A stretch of DNA of 64,000 nucleotides from Streptomyces sp. NBS 14/10. GTDB taxonomy: Bacteria; Actinomycetota; Actinomycetes; Streptomycetales; Streptomycetaceae. A model generated the notes under the pieces. That model made no database searches. It saw only the letters and a program-made list of their open reading frames with translations, and was not told where the DNA came from. A program made the position numbers and the translations under genes. The stretch spans positions 550,130-614,129 of the forward strand of contig NZ_NCSM01000004.1 in NCBI RefSeq assembly GCF_002224125.1. Direction: 5' to 3'. Below are positions 24,748 to 34,063 of the stretch, in pieces (positions within the stretch are counted from its first letter, which is position 1; every line of letters begins with the position of its first letter).

Positions 24748-26690
24748 AGCCCGTGTTTGTCTTCCCCGGTCAGGGCCCGCAGTGGCCGACCATGGCCAGG
24801 GAACTGCTGCGGACTTCCGAGGTGTTCCGGGAGGGCGCGGAGGCCTGCGCCGCGGCGTTCGAGCCGTTTCTCGACTGGTCGTTGCTCACCCTGCTGAGCC
24901 GCGACGAGCCCGACCCGGCTGCCTGGACGCGGGCCGACGTGGTGCAACCTGCCCTGTTCACCACGATGATGTCGTTGGTCGGTCTCTGGCGTTCCCACGG
25001 CGTCGAACCGTCCGCCGTGATCGGGCACTCCCTTGGCGAGGTCGCGGCCGCCTGTGCCGCCGGCGGGCTGTCGCTGACGGACGGGGCTCGTGTCGTGGCC
25101 CTGTGGAGCAGGGCCCAGGCGAGGCTGTCCGGGCGCGGGGCGATGGCCTCGGTCCTGCTGCCCGAGGAACAGGTGCGCTCACGGCTCCGGCCCTGGGGAG
25201 AGCGCCTGGCTGTCGCCGCGGTCAACGGTCCCCATTCGACCGTGGTTTCAGGGGACAGTGACGCCGTCCGTCAGTTCCTCACGGAGGTCTCCGCCCTGGG
25301 GGTTCGCGCCCGCCTGGTCGCGATCGATCTCGCCATGCACTCCCCTCAGGCGGACGAGCTGATGGACGAAATCCGGAGTGTGCTGGCGTCCATCAGGCCC
25401 CGCTCGTCGCCCATCCCCTTCTATTCCACGGTCACTGGTGGCCGATTGGACGCCAAGGAGCTGGATGCCGACTACTGGTGCCGGAATCTGCGCCGGACCG
25501 TCCGGTTCGAGCAGGCGGCGCGGCTGGCGCTCGGCCACGGGCATCGGCTGTTCGTCGAATTGAGTCCGCATCCGGTACTGGCCATGGGGTTGCGGGACAC
25601 CTTCGAGGATGCCGCTCCGGACGCCGTCGTCGTGGGCACACTGCACCGCGACCGGGGCGGCATGGAGCAGTTCCTCCACTCCCTGGCGCGCGCTCATGTC
25701 CACGGTGCCCAGGTGGACTGGACGCCGGTGTTCGCCGCGCCCGACGTTCAGCGTGTGGACCTGCCCACGTACGCGTTCCAGCGGCAGCCCTGCCGACCGC
25801 GAACACCCGGCGACGCGTCCCCCGTATTCGCCGCGACCGGCTCACCTCGCCAGGCCGACCGGTTCTCCGGCCCGCCCGAGGCAGAGCGGCGCCGCCTGCT
25901 GGAGCTCGTACGGCGCCAGGTGGCCGAGGTGTTGCGGCTGCCCGGAGCCGGCGCGGTGGAGCCGGAGCGCGGTTTCGAGGAGATCGGCCTCGACTCTGCG
26001 GCCGCGCTCGAGCTGCGCGACGGCCTCGGCTCCGCCACCGGATTGCGGCTGCCGGCCATCGTGGCCTTCAACCACCCCACCGCCGGGGCGCTGGCCGACC
26101 ATCTGCGCGAGCTGATGGAGGGCACCGTGCCATCGAACGACCCGCCACCCGTGCCAGGCCCGGCCGATACCGCCGATGAGCCGATCGCGATCGTCGGGAT
26201 GGCCTGCCGGTTCGCGGGGGCCGTGCGCTCTCCGGAAGACCTCTGGCGGCTGGTCGCCTTCGGCAGCGAGATCACGCCGGGCTTCCCCGGCGACCGGGGA
26301 TGGGACCTGGACGCCCTCTACGACCCGGACCCGGACCGGGCGGGCACCACATACGCGCGCGGCGGCAGGTTCCTGGCCGACGCCGCGGACTTCGACGCGG
26401 GCTTCTTCGGAATCAGTCCGCGCGAGGCCCTGGCGATGGATCCGCAGCAGCGGCTGATGCTGGAGGCCTCCTGGGAGGCGTTCGAACGGGCCGGGATCGC
26501 CCCGGCCACGCTGCGCGGCAGCCGGACCGCGGTGTTCGTCGGAGCGTACGACCAAGGCTATGTGCCGAGGCCGTACCGGGCACCTGAGGGCCTTGAGGGG
26601 TATCTGCTGACCGGTGGCCTGGGTGGTGTGGTCTCGGGACGGATCGCGTATGCCTTCGGTCTGCGGGGCCCGGCGGTCACCGTGGACACG

Positions 26691-26726
<36 letters not shown>

Positions 26727-27449
26727 GGCCGGGCGCTGCGCTCCGGCGAGTGCGGACTGGCGCTGGCCGGCGGGGTCTCGGTCGTCGCGGATCCCGGGCT
26801 CCTCGTGGAGCTCTCCCGGCAGAAGGCCCTGTCGGCGGACGGCCGGTGCAAGGCGTACTCCGCCGCCGGGGACGGCTTCGGCGTCGCCGAGGGGGCGGGC
26901 GTACTGCTCCTCGAGCGGCTGTCGGACGCGCGGCGCGCCGGACATCCGGTGCTCGCGGTGATCCGGGGCAGCGCGATCAACCAGGACGGGGCGAGCAACG
27001 GGCTGACAGCGCCGAACGGGCCGGCCCAGGAACAGGTGATCCACGCGGCCCTCGCGGACGCCCGCCTGTGCGCCGAGGACGTCGACGCCGTCGAAGGGCA
27101 CGGGACGGGCACCGGGCTCGGCGATCCGATCGAGGCGCATGCGCTGCTCGCCACTTACGGCCGGGGGCGCTCGGCCGAACGGCCGTTGTGGCTGGGGTCG
27201 CTGAAGTCCAACATCGGGCACACCCAGGCCGCGGCCGGGGTCGCCGGCGTGATCAAGACGGTCCTGGCGCTGCGCCACCGGACGCTCCCGGCCACCCTGC
27301 ACGCGACAAAGCCATCGCCGCATGTGGACTGGGCGGACGGCGCCGTCCGGCTGGCGACCGAGGCGACGCCGTGGCCGCGCAGCGGAGGGCCGGGGCGGGC
27401 CGGGGTCTCCTCGTTCGGCATCAGCGGCACCAACGCCCATCTGATCCTG

Positions 27450-28316
27450 GAAGACCGGTTGCGAGCGGTCCAGCGCCTGGATCTGTGCCTTCTCATCCAC
27501 GCATAACACCACGGCCTTCTCAGGCGGGTTGTGGTACAAGCCGACGACGTCGACGACCTTCGCGACGAACTGCGGGTCGGTGGAGAGCTTGAAGGAATCC
27601 TGCAAGTGCGGCTTGAGGTCGAACTTCTTCCAGATCCGCCCGATGGTGGACTTCGATAGTCCGGTACGAGAAGCCATGGAGGCCCGCGACCAGTGCGTGT
27701 CCTGGCCCGGAGTGGATTCCAGCGTCGTGACGACAACATCCTCGACCTGGTCGAGCAGAATAGACGGCGGCCGGCCCGGCCGCGGCTCGTCGACCAGACC
27801 GTCCAGCCGCCGCTTGACGAACCGGGCCCGCCAGCGGTTCACCGACTGCTCGCTCACACCGAGTTCAGCCGCCACCTGCTTGTTCGTCCCGCCGTCCGCG
27901 CACCACAGAACGATCCTCGCCCGCAGAGCCAGGAATTGTGCGGTCTTCGCACGCCGCGCCCAACGCGTCAGCTGAGCCCGTTTGTCATCACTGAGTACCA
28001 GCTCCGACTTGCGCCGACCCGGCCGCGGCTCATCCGCAAGCCCGGCCATCCGCCGGGCAGCAAACCGCGAACGCCACTTCCTCACCGTGTCTGCGGTGAC
28101 CTTGAACTCCGCCGCCACACGTGCATTCGGCTTCCCGTCCGCGCACGCCTACACGATGCCTGCCCGCTCGGCGAGGCGGGACGCCACCGCCCCGCCTGCC
28201 CAGCGCAGCAACTCAGCGCGCTCCTCATCGGACAGCACAACTTCGACGGCACGAGGACCCCGAGACATGAAAACAGGCTACAGACTTAAGACCGCGATTT
28301 CGGGCGCATCACACTA
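27450..28316 (-). mobile_element. IS630-family insertion sequence remnant
   Basis: The outer end is near 28315-28316, where a TA (the usual IS630 target) precedes the sequence reading inward to the transposase start. The inner end is lost, because IS sequence joins the PKS ketosynthase near 27450 within the transposase catalytic domain. The element therefore cannot transpose on its own. The missing half, and everything the PKS once had downstream, suggest an IS-adjacent deletion. Confidence 0.75.
27451..28268 (-). pseudogene. Chimeric IS630-family transposase with duplicated HTH region, nonsense codon and no C-terminus
   Basis: From ATG 28268 the frame reads MSRGPRAVEVVLSDEERAEL and AGIV, then a TAG at about 28151, then ACADGKPNARVAAEFKVTADTV through LADEPRPGRRKS. 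It then begins again with a second, diverged copy of the same region: ELVLSDDKRAQLTRWARRA, ARIVLWCADGGTNKQVAAELGVSEQSV, LVDEPRPGRPPS. Only the second copy continues to the linker (STIGRIWKKFDLKPHLQDSFKLS) and the first catalytic Asp ([19 protein letters not shown]), where it ends. So two related IS630 transposases recombined in frame at DEPRPGR. The second and third acidic catalytic residues are missing. Confidence 0.82.
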
Positions 28317-28424
28317 GGCCCGCGGACACCCGGCGCCACCGCACCGCGCCACCATGTCACGGGTCCGTAAGGAGAGTGCGGACGGGAGAGCGCGGTCCGG
28401 TCGTCACTGTGATGTGATGGCGCG

Positions 28425-28817
28425 GTGAGCCGTGCCACGGAAGAGACCAACCGCCGCATGCTGCGGGCGCGGGACGCGATGGACCGCGCCTACGCGCAGC
28501 CGCTGGACGTCCCGGCCCTGGCCCGGATCGCCCATGTGTCCCAGGCGCACTTCACCCGCACCTTCCGGGCCACGTTCGGCGAGACGCCGCACCGCTACCT
28601 CCAGCGGCGCCGGGTCGAGCGTGCGATGTTCCTGCTGCGGGAGAGCGACCGCAGCGTGACCGACATCTGCTTCGACGTCGGCTTCGGCAGCCCGGGGACC
28701 TTCAGCCGTACGTTCCGTGACATCGTCGGCCGGTCGCCGCGGGCGTACCGCAAGGAGGCGGCGTCCCTCGACGTGCCGACGTGCTTCGCGAAGGCGTGGA
28801 TGCGGCCGAGCGTCTGA
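28425..28817 (+). CDS. AraC-family regulator, DNA-binding domain only
   Basis: 130 residues made almost entirely of the two-HTH AraC/XylS domain: LDVPALARIAHVSQAHFTRTFRATFGETPHRYLQRRRVERAMFLL, then SVTDICFDVGFGSPGTFSRTFRDIVGRSPRAYR. There is no N-terminal sensor; stand-alone domains of this size occur in Streptomyces and often control an adjacent glyoxalase-like gene, but none is present here. GTG 28425 gives a family-like N-terminus. It lies 108 bp after the IS630 end. Its target is unknown; the convergent pentapeptide lipoprotein gene ends 23 bp downstream. Confidence 0.85.
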   Translation: MSRATEETNRRMLRARDAMDRAYAQPLDVPALARIAHVSQAHFTRTFRATFGETPHRYLQRRRVERAMFLLRESDRSVTDICFDVGFGSPGTFSRTFRDIVGRSPRAYRKEAASLDVPTCFAKAWMRPSV

Positions 28818-28840
28818 CATGGGGCCGGCCGGCGGGCCGC

Positions 28841-29482
28841 CTAGGTGAGATGGCTCGTACAGGAAGTCCCGGCGTTCGAGCGGGAGCCGTCGGGACAGAC
28901 GACGTTCTCCCAGGTCGTCGTCGAAAGGTCGGTATCCCGCGTTCGCGCGCCGCGGAGATCCGAGTCGGTCAGCGCGGCGCCGGACAGATCGGCGCCGCTC
29001 AGGTCGGCTTTGGTGAGGTCGACGTGGGTGAGGGAGGCCGCCCGCAGATCCACATCGGACAGGTGGGCGCCGCCGAAGCTCACGTCTTCGAGGAGACTCT
29101 TGCTGAGCATGGCATCGCTCAGATCGGCGCCGCGCAGGTCGACCTGGGAGAGGGAGACGGAGCTGAGGTCGGCCCCGCGGAGGTCGGCCTCGCGCAGATC
29201 GACGTTCTCCAGTGATGCACCGGTCAGCCGCGCTTTGTAGAGGTTGCCGTGGCGCAGATTCGCTTCGGACACCAGCCCGGTCAGCGTGGAGCCTTCGAGG
29301 TTGACGCAGCGCAGTGTCTTCTGCAGCAGGTCGTCACCGGCGACGGTACGGCCGGAGAGGTCCTTGCCCGCGCGGCCGGAACAGCTACGGCCGTGTTTTT
29401 CTCCCCCGCAGCCGATGAGGAGGGCCGAGGACATGGCGGTGGCGATGACGCAGGAGAGCGAACGGGACCAACGCGTGTTCAT
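28841..29482 (-). CDS. Pentapeptide-repeat lipoprotein
   Basis: 213 residues. The N-terminal signal ends in a lipobox (SALLIGCG, Cys at about 25), so the protein should be exported and lipid-anchored. From residue ~60 to ~195 it is built of A(D/N)LxG-type pentapeptides, for example READLRGADLSSVSLSQVDLRGADLSDAML, forming a right-handed quadrilateral beta helix. The tail has two Cys (VVCPDG, TSCTS) that may form a disulfide. Pentapeptide proteins such as Qnr and MfpA mimic DNA and act inside the cell, so an exported version must do something else. ATG 29482 is chosen because it gives the signal peptide; the frame extends to 29545. Confidence 0.85.
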   Translation of the reverse strand: MNTRWSRSLSCVIATAMSSALLIGCGGEKHGRSCSGRAGKDLSGRTVAGDDLLQKTLRCVNLEGSTLTGLVSEANLRHGNLYKARLTGASLENVDLREADLRGADLSSVSLSQVDLRGADLSDAMLSKSLLEDVSFGGAHLSDVDLRAASLTHVDLTKADLSGADLSGAALTDSDLRGARTRDTDLSTTTWENVVCPDGSRSNAGTSCTSHLT

Positions 29483-29637
29483 GGGCCATCCCTGCCGCCG
29501 CTCGGTCGCGGAGTGCCGTGCAGTACCGACGAGGGCGCGGGACACAGTGATGCCCGCGCCGCCCGCCAGCGTAGACGAGCTCCGGGGACGACAGCGGCAC
29601 TCGCCGTGGCCCCCGCGTGTTGCCCCCGCCGCTTCCG

Positions 29638-30858
29638 CTACGCCCTCGCTATCGCCAGGACCGCGTTCTGCCCCCCGAAACCGAAGGAGTTGGAGAGGGC
29701 GAGGTCGATACGGGTGGTGGTCGGGGCGGTGGCGATCTTGATGTCGAGGCGAGGGTCGGGCGCGTGCAGATTGGCGGTGGGCGGCACACGCTGCTGTTCG
29801 ACGGTGAGCACGCCGAATGCCGCTTCCACCGCGCCGGCCGCGCCCAGCAGATGGCCTGTGACGCCCTTGGTCGAGGTCACCAGCGGGTCCCCGGTGAGCG
29901 CGCGGTGCAGCATACGGCCCTCGGCCAGGTCGTTCAGCGGGGTGGCGGTGCCGTGTGCGTTGACATGCTGGACGTCCTCCGGGCGGGCGCCCGCGTCCGC
30001 GAGCGCCGCGTGCAGCGCCGCTTCGATGCCGATACCGTCCGGGTGCGGCGAGGTCACATGGTGGGCGTCGGCGGTCGCGCCGTAGCCGGCGATTTTCGCC
30101 CGTACGCGTGCGCCACGGGCCGCCGCGTCGGCGACGCGTTCGAGGATGAGCACACCCGCGCCCTCTCCCGCGACGAAGCCGTCGCGGTCGGCGTCGAAGG
30201 GCCGGGACGCGGTGGCCGGGTCGTCCTGGCGTTTGGACAGGGCGCCCATCTTGGCGAATCCGGCCATGACCAGGGGGGTGATCATCGCCTCGCTGCCGCC
30301 CGTGATGACGATGTCGCAGCGGTCGAGGGTGAGCAGATCGCGCGCGGCACCGATGGCGCTCGCACCGGAGGCGCAGGCGGTGGCCACCACCAGGTTGGGG
30401 CCGGTGGCCTTGAACTCGATGGCGGTCTGCCCGGCGAGCATGTTGGGCAGTTGCATCGGCAGCAGCAGCGGGGACACCCAGGCGGGGTTCTCCTCGATCA
30501 GCACCCGGTGCTGTGCCTCCACGGTGGCGGGGCCGCCGTCGGCGCAGCCGAGGACCACACCGACGCGGCCGCCGTCCCAGGTGGCCGGGTCGAGCCCGGC
30601 GTCGGCGACCGCCTCCCGGGCGGCGACCAGGGCGAACTGTACGAAGCGGTCCAGCCGGTGGGCCCGGCGGCCGCCGAGCAGCCCATCCGGGTCGAAGTCC
30701 GGGACGCGACAGGAGATCCGCACCGGGTTGCCGGCGAGTTCCGGGTCATGGGCGGCGGTGGGCCGCCCCTCCAGGGCCGCCTCCCAGCTCGGCCCGACCC
30801 CGATTCCCGCCGGGGTGACCAGGCCGAGTCCGGTGACGGCGACATCGTGGCGGCCCAT
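29638..30858 (-). CDS. Beta-ketoacyl-ACP synthase II (FabF/RedR-like)
   Basis: 406 residues, thiolase fold. The nucleophile Cys is in VVATACASGASAIGAA; the His residues are in VNAHGTATPLND and KGVTGHLLGAAGAVEA; the C-terminus SNSFGFGGQNAVL is diagnostic. It elongates acyl-ACP by decarboxylative Claisen condensation with malonyl-ACP. No chain-length-factor partner is present, so it behaves like the single KASII of prodiginine-type or fatty-acid pathways rather than aromatic minimal PKSs. It is the last gene of an eight-gene operon; its ATG overlaps the ACP stop (TGATG), so KS and ACP are coupled. It probably uses the host fatty-acid reductases, since no KR or ER is encoded here. Confidence 0.88.
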   Translation of the reverse strand: MGRHDVAVTGLGLVTPAGIGVGPSWEAALEGRPTAAHDPELAGNPVRISCRVPDFDPDGLLGGRRAHRLDRFVQFALVAAREAVADAGLDPATWDGGRVGVVLGCADGGPATVEAQHRVLIEENPAWVSPLLLPMQLPNMLAGQTAIEFKATGPNLVVATACASGASAIGAARDLLTLDRCDIVITGGSEAMITPLVMAGFAKMGALSKRQDDPATASRPFDADRDGFVAGEGAGVLILERVADAAARGARVRAKIAGYGATADAHHVTSPHPDGIGIEAALHAALADAGARPEDVQHVNAHGTATPLNDLAEGRMLHRALTGDPLVTSTKGVTGHLLGAAGAVEAAFGVLTVEQQRVPPTANLHAPDPRLDIKIATAPTTTRIDLALSNSFGFGGQNAVLAIARA

Positions 30859-31088
30859 CAGACCTTCGCGCTCCGCTCTTCCATGAGGCGCGCCATGTCG
30901 CCGATGGTGTCCACCTCCAGCAGCTCGTCGTCGCTGATGGTGATGGAGAACTCCTTGTCCAGTACGAGGGAGAGCTCGACGACGGCCAGCGAGTCGAGCT
31001 CGACGTCCTCCCTGGTGGCCTCGGGGACGACCTGCTCCGGCGCCACCTTGAGCTTGTTGACCAGGATTTCCTTGAGGGTGTCGAACAT
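30858..31088 (-). CDS. Acyl carrier protein
   Basis: 76 residues, acidic four-helix ACP. The phosphopantetheine Ser lies in VELDSLAVVELSLVL, with helix 3 region ELLEVDTIGDMARLM. ATG 31088 gives the typical MFDTLKEILVNKLKV start. The gene lies between KASIII (46 bp upstream) and KASII (1-base overlap) and is the pathway's dedicated carrier. An upstream in-frame extension to 31184 is Pro/Arg-rich and not ACP-like. Confidence 0.93.
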   Translation of the reverse strand: MFDTLKEILVNKLKVAPEQVVPEATREDVELDSLAVVELSLVLDKEFSITISDDELLEVDTIGDMARLMEERSAKV

Positions 31089-31134
31089 GGCTGCGTTCCT
31101 TCCGAAGGGTGCACAGTGGGGGAGTGGCGGGGCC

Positions 31135-32181
31135 TCAGCCGGGCTTGACGTCCGGCCAGTGGACGGTCGCCGCGCCCCAGGCAAGACCGGCGCCGAAGGC
31201 GGTGAGCAGCACCCGGTGGCCGGCCGCGAGGCTGCCGTCGGCGGTGGCGTCGGCCAGCAGCAGCGGGATCGAGGCGGCGACGGTGTTGCCGTTGTGCGCG
31301 ATGTTGGAGAGCCGACGGTCCTCGGGGATGCCGAGGTCGTCCGCGACCGTCGCGAGGATGCGTGCGTTGGCCTGGTGGGCGGCGAGCCGGTCGATGTCCG
31401 CTAGGTCCCAGCCGGCGGCCCGTACCGCCTGCCGGGACGCCTCCGTCATCCGGCCCACCGCGTGCCGGTAGGTGTCGCGCCCGGCCATCCGCAGGAATTC
31501 GTCGCCGGGTTTCACCGGCCCGCCCAGGCTGCGCTGCCGGGATCCGCCGCCCGGCACCTCGAGCAGTCCGCTGAGCGAGCCGTCGCTGCCGAGTACGACA
31601 CGGCCGACCGCACCGGGCTCGTCCGGCTCACCGGCCCGCAGCACCACGGCCCCCGCCCCGTCGGCGAAGATGACGGCGGTGGCGCGGTCCTGCGGGTCGA
31701 TGAGGGTGGTGAACGCGTCCGCGGCGATCAGCAGAACGCGGCCGGCCGTGCCCGCCACGATCAGCCCGGTCGCGGTGGCCAGCCCGTACAGGAACCCGCT
31801 GCACACGGCCGAGACGTCGAAGGCCGCGACCGTGCCGAGCCCCAGCCGCGAGGCGACCTCGGGCGCGGTCGCGGGACACGCCCGGTCAGGTGTGGCGGTC
31901 GCGAGCACCACGGCGTCCACGCCCTCCGCATGCTCCGGCCCCGCCGACTCCAGCGCCCGCCGGCCCGCCTCGACCGCGAGATCCGAGGTGGCCTGTCCGG
32001 GCAGCACCATATGCCGGGACGAGATGCCGGTACGGGTACGGATCCACTCGTCGGAGGTGTCCAGACGGGCGGTGAGGTCGTGGTTGGTCACCGGGTTCGG
32101 GGGGACGTACGCCCCGATGCCGACGATCACGGACGCGGGCGCGCCGCCGGCCACGGCGACACCCTCCAACGAACCGTTCAT
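31135..32181 (-). CDS. Beta-ketoacyl-ACP synthase III (FabH-like)
   Basis: 348 residues. KASIII catalytic triad: Cys in FDVSAVCSGFLYGL, His in LAAHQANARI, Asn in IAHNGNTVAAS. The N-terminal GIGAYVPPNPVTNHDL and DEWIRTRTGI are canonical. It condenses a starter acyl-CoA, or possibly an activated acid, with malonyl-ACP to begin the chain. Within the operon it sits between the cyclase-like gene and the ACP, the same KASIII/ACP/KASII grouping used in prodiginine and other FAS-like pathways. The primary fabH would be expected in the fab operon elsewhere; this copy is pathway-specific by context. Confidence 0.9.
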   Translation of the reverse strand: MNGSLEGVAVAGGAPASVIVGIGAYVPPNPVTNHDLTARLDTSDEWIRTRTGISSRHMVLPGQATSDLAVEAGRRALESAGPEHAEGVDAVVLATATPDRACPATAPEVASRLGLGTVAAFDVSAVCSGFLYGLATATGLIVAGTAGRVLLIAADAFTTLIDPQDRATAVIFADGAGAVVLRAGEPDEPGAVGRVVLGSDGSLSGLLEVPGGGSRQRSLGGPVKPGDEFLRMAGRDTYRHAVGRMTEASRQAVRAAGWDLADIDRLAAHQANARILATVADDLGIPEDRRLSNIAHNGNTVAASIPLLLADATADGSLAAGHRVLLTAFGAGLAWGAATVHWPDVKPG

Positions 32182-32215
32182 GGTTGCGCGTTCTCCTTAC
32201 GCGTCCGGGCCTGGT

Positions 32216-32701
32216 CTACGCGCCGCCGGTGACCGCGGCCTCGGGGGTGTCCACGCCGCCACGTATCTCCGTACGGGCGAACAGCCCGGTGATCGCCCAG
32301 GCGACCGTCTCCTTGATCACCCGCTCGGCGATGGGGTCGAGAATCCCCTCCAGGCTCGGGATGCCGAAGTCGAAGTCGGCGTCGAAGCGGACCAGCACAT
32401 CGTCGCCGCTCTGCGTGATCTGCCACTGCCCGGCGAAGCTGTCGAAGTCGCCGTCGGTCTGCTCGAAGTGGATCTCACCGCGCTCGGGGACGAACCGCTC
32501 CTCCTCCGTCCAGCGCAGCAGCCCGCTGCGGAAGTGCAGCTCCCAGCTCGAGCTGCCCTGCTCGGCGGGGTATGCGACGTGCGCGGTGGCGGCCTGCACA
32601 TGCGGGGCGAGCTGCGGATACTTCTCCCACTTGACCACGCATCCGAAGACGTGTTCCGCCTTCTCGGAGCGCACCACGGCGTCCAGTTCCACGTGCCGCA
32701 C
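32216..32701 (-). CDS. SRPBCC-fold polyketide cyclase/dehydrase-like protein
   Basis: 161 residues with a START/Bet v1-like pattern. An N-terminal strand and helix (MRHVELDAVVRSEKAEHVFGCVVKWEKYPQLAPHV) precede alternating strands (SSSWELHFRSGLLRWTEEERF, GEIHFEQTDGDFDSFAGQWQI) and a long C-terminal helix (GILDPIAERVIKETVAWAITG). This is the aromatase/cyclase family of aromatic polyketide clusters (TcmN-ARO/CYC-like, PF03364/PF10604). In this operon it may fold or aromatise a short poly-beta-keto chain. GTG 32701 lies 2 bases after the aminotransferase stop. A non-catalytic lipid-binding role cannot be ruled out. Confidence 0.75.
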   Translation of the reverse strand: MRHVELDAVVRSEKAEHVFGCVVKWEKYPQLAPHVQAATAHVAYPAEQGSSSWELHFRSGLLRWTEEERFVPERGEIHFEQTDGDFDSFAGQWQITQSGDDVLVRFDADFDFGIPSLEGILDPIAERVIKETVAWAITGLFARTEIRGGVDTPEAAVTGGA

Positions 32702-32703
32702 GT

Positions 32704-33987
32704 TCAGTTACCGCCTTCCGGCATGGTGGCCGAGCCGCTGATCAGATCGCGGGTGGCCTTGTCGAAGGATTCGAGGAAGAACTTCACATCGCCGTCGGTG
32801 AGGGTGGCCGGCGGTGTGAAGCGCACCACCGAACTGCCGATCATCGAGTGGTTGGCGACGACTCCGTTGTTGAACAGCTCGATCAGCAGCTCGCCGGCCA
32901 GCCCCGCCTCGACCAGCTCCACCCCGATCAGCAGGCCCTGGCCGCGCACCTCGACAAGCTGGTCGGGGATGTTGCGGTGGGCGATTTCGGAGATCCGCGA
33001 CAGCAGCACCGCCCCGAGGTCCATGGACCTGGACACCAGCCGCTCCTCCTTGACCGCCCGGATGGCGCCCTGCACGGCGGCCATCAGCAGCGGCTGTCCG
33101 GAGAAGGTGGCGGTATGGACGTACGGGTCCTTGTCGAACGGGCGGAACGCCTGGCGGGTGGCGACCGCCGCGGAGACGGGCAGAACGCCGCCGCCGAGGG
33201 CCTTGCCGGTGAGCAGGACATCGGGGACCACGCCCTCGGTGTCGGCACCCCACCACTCGCCGAGCCGGCCGAACCCGGTCTGCACCTCGTCGAGGATCAG
33301 GAAGCCGTCGTAGGCGCGGACGAGTTCCTCGACGCGCTTGAGATAGCCCTTGGGCGGGATGATCACCCCGCCCTCGCCCTGCACGGGTTCGAGGATGACG
33401 CACACCTCGCCGGGGTGGGCGCGCAACTCCGCCTCCAGCGCCTCCGCGTCGCCGAAGGGCAGATGCCGGACGTCGGGGATCAGCGGGCGGAACGGCGCCT
33501 GGTAGACCTCCTTGGCGGTGGTCGACAGCGCGCCGAGCGTCTTGCCGTGGTAGCCGCCGAGCATCGAGACGGTGTGCCTGCGGCCGCCCGCGCGGGCCAG
33601 CTTGAGACCGGTTTCGACGGCCTCGGCGCCGGACAGCGCGAAGTGCACCCGGTCCAGGCCCTCGGGCATGACGGAGACCAGCGCCTCGGCAGCGCGGGCG
33701 ACGGTGGGCTCCAGCAGGATGCGGGTCGCGGTGGGGTGGGTGTGCAGCTGGCGCTCCACCTCCTCCATGACGATGGGGTGCCGGGCGCCCATGATGAAGA
33801 CGCCGTAGCCACCGGTGTTCAGGAACCGCTCGCCGTCGCTGGTGGTCAGCCAGGCCCCGGAGGACTCCACCTCCATATGGCTGCCGAACAGCTCGGCGAG
33901 AGTCGCCCGCCCCTTGCTGAGGTGGGCGCGGTACAGGCTGAGGATTTCCTCCTCGGTGTCGACCCGGGCTCCCTGGATCACGGTCAC
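32704..33987 (-). CDS. Class III PLP aminotransferase (omega-transaminase-like)
   Basis: 427 residues, ornithine/GABA-aminotransferase fold. LNTGGYGVFIMGARHPIV, FALSGAEAVETGLKLAR (cofactor phosphate loop), GGYHGKTLGALS, CVILEPVQGEGGVI, LILDEVQTGFGR (Asp to the pyridine N) and LLTGKALGGGVLPVSA with the Schiff-base Lys are all present. The likely reaction is conversion of a pathway aldehyde or ketone to an amine. It follows the aldehyde-dehydrogenase-like gene by 76 bp, suggesting a reduce-then-transaminate step as in tambjamine or cyclic-imine routes (inference). GTG 33987 lies 9 bases after GGAGG; GTG 33981 is the alternative. Confidence 0.88.
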   Translation of the reverse strand: MTVIQGARVDTEEEILSLYRAHLSKGRATLAELFGSHMEVESSGAWLTTSDGERFLNTGGYGVFIMGARHPIVMEEVERQLHTHPTATRILLEPTVARAAEALVSVMPEGLDRVHFALSGAEAVETGLKLARAGGRRHTVSMLGGYHGKTLGALSTTAKEVYQAPFRPLIPDVRHLPFGDAEALEAELRAHPGEVCVILEPVQGEGGVIIPPKGYLKRVEELVRAYDGFLILDEVQTGFGRLGEWWGADTEGVVPDVLLTGKALGGGVLPVSAAVATRQAFRPFDKDPYVHTATFSGQPLLMAAVQGAIRAVKEERLVSRSMDLGAVLLSRISEIAHRNIPDQLVEVRGQGLLIGVELVEAGLAGELLIELFNNGVVANHSMIGSSVVRFTPPATLTDGDVKFFLESFDKATRDLISGSATMPEGGN

Positions 33988-34063
33988 GGGTAACGTCCTC
34001 CGGATTGTGCGGTGGTGAATCGGAGCGGTTCGAAAGGGTGGGGCGTACGTCGGCGGCGGGCCG

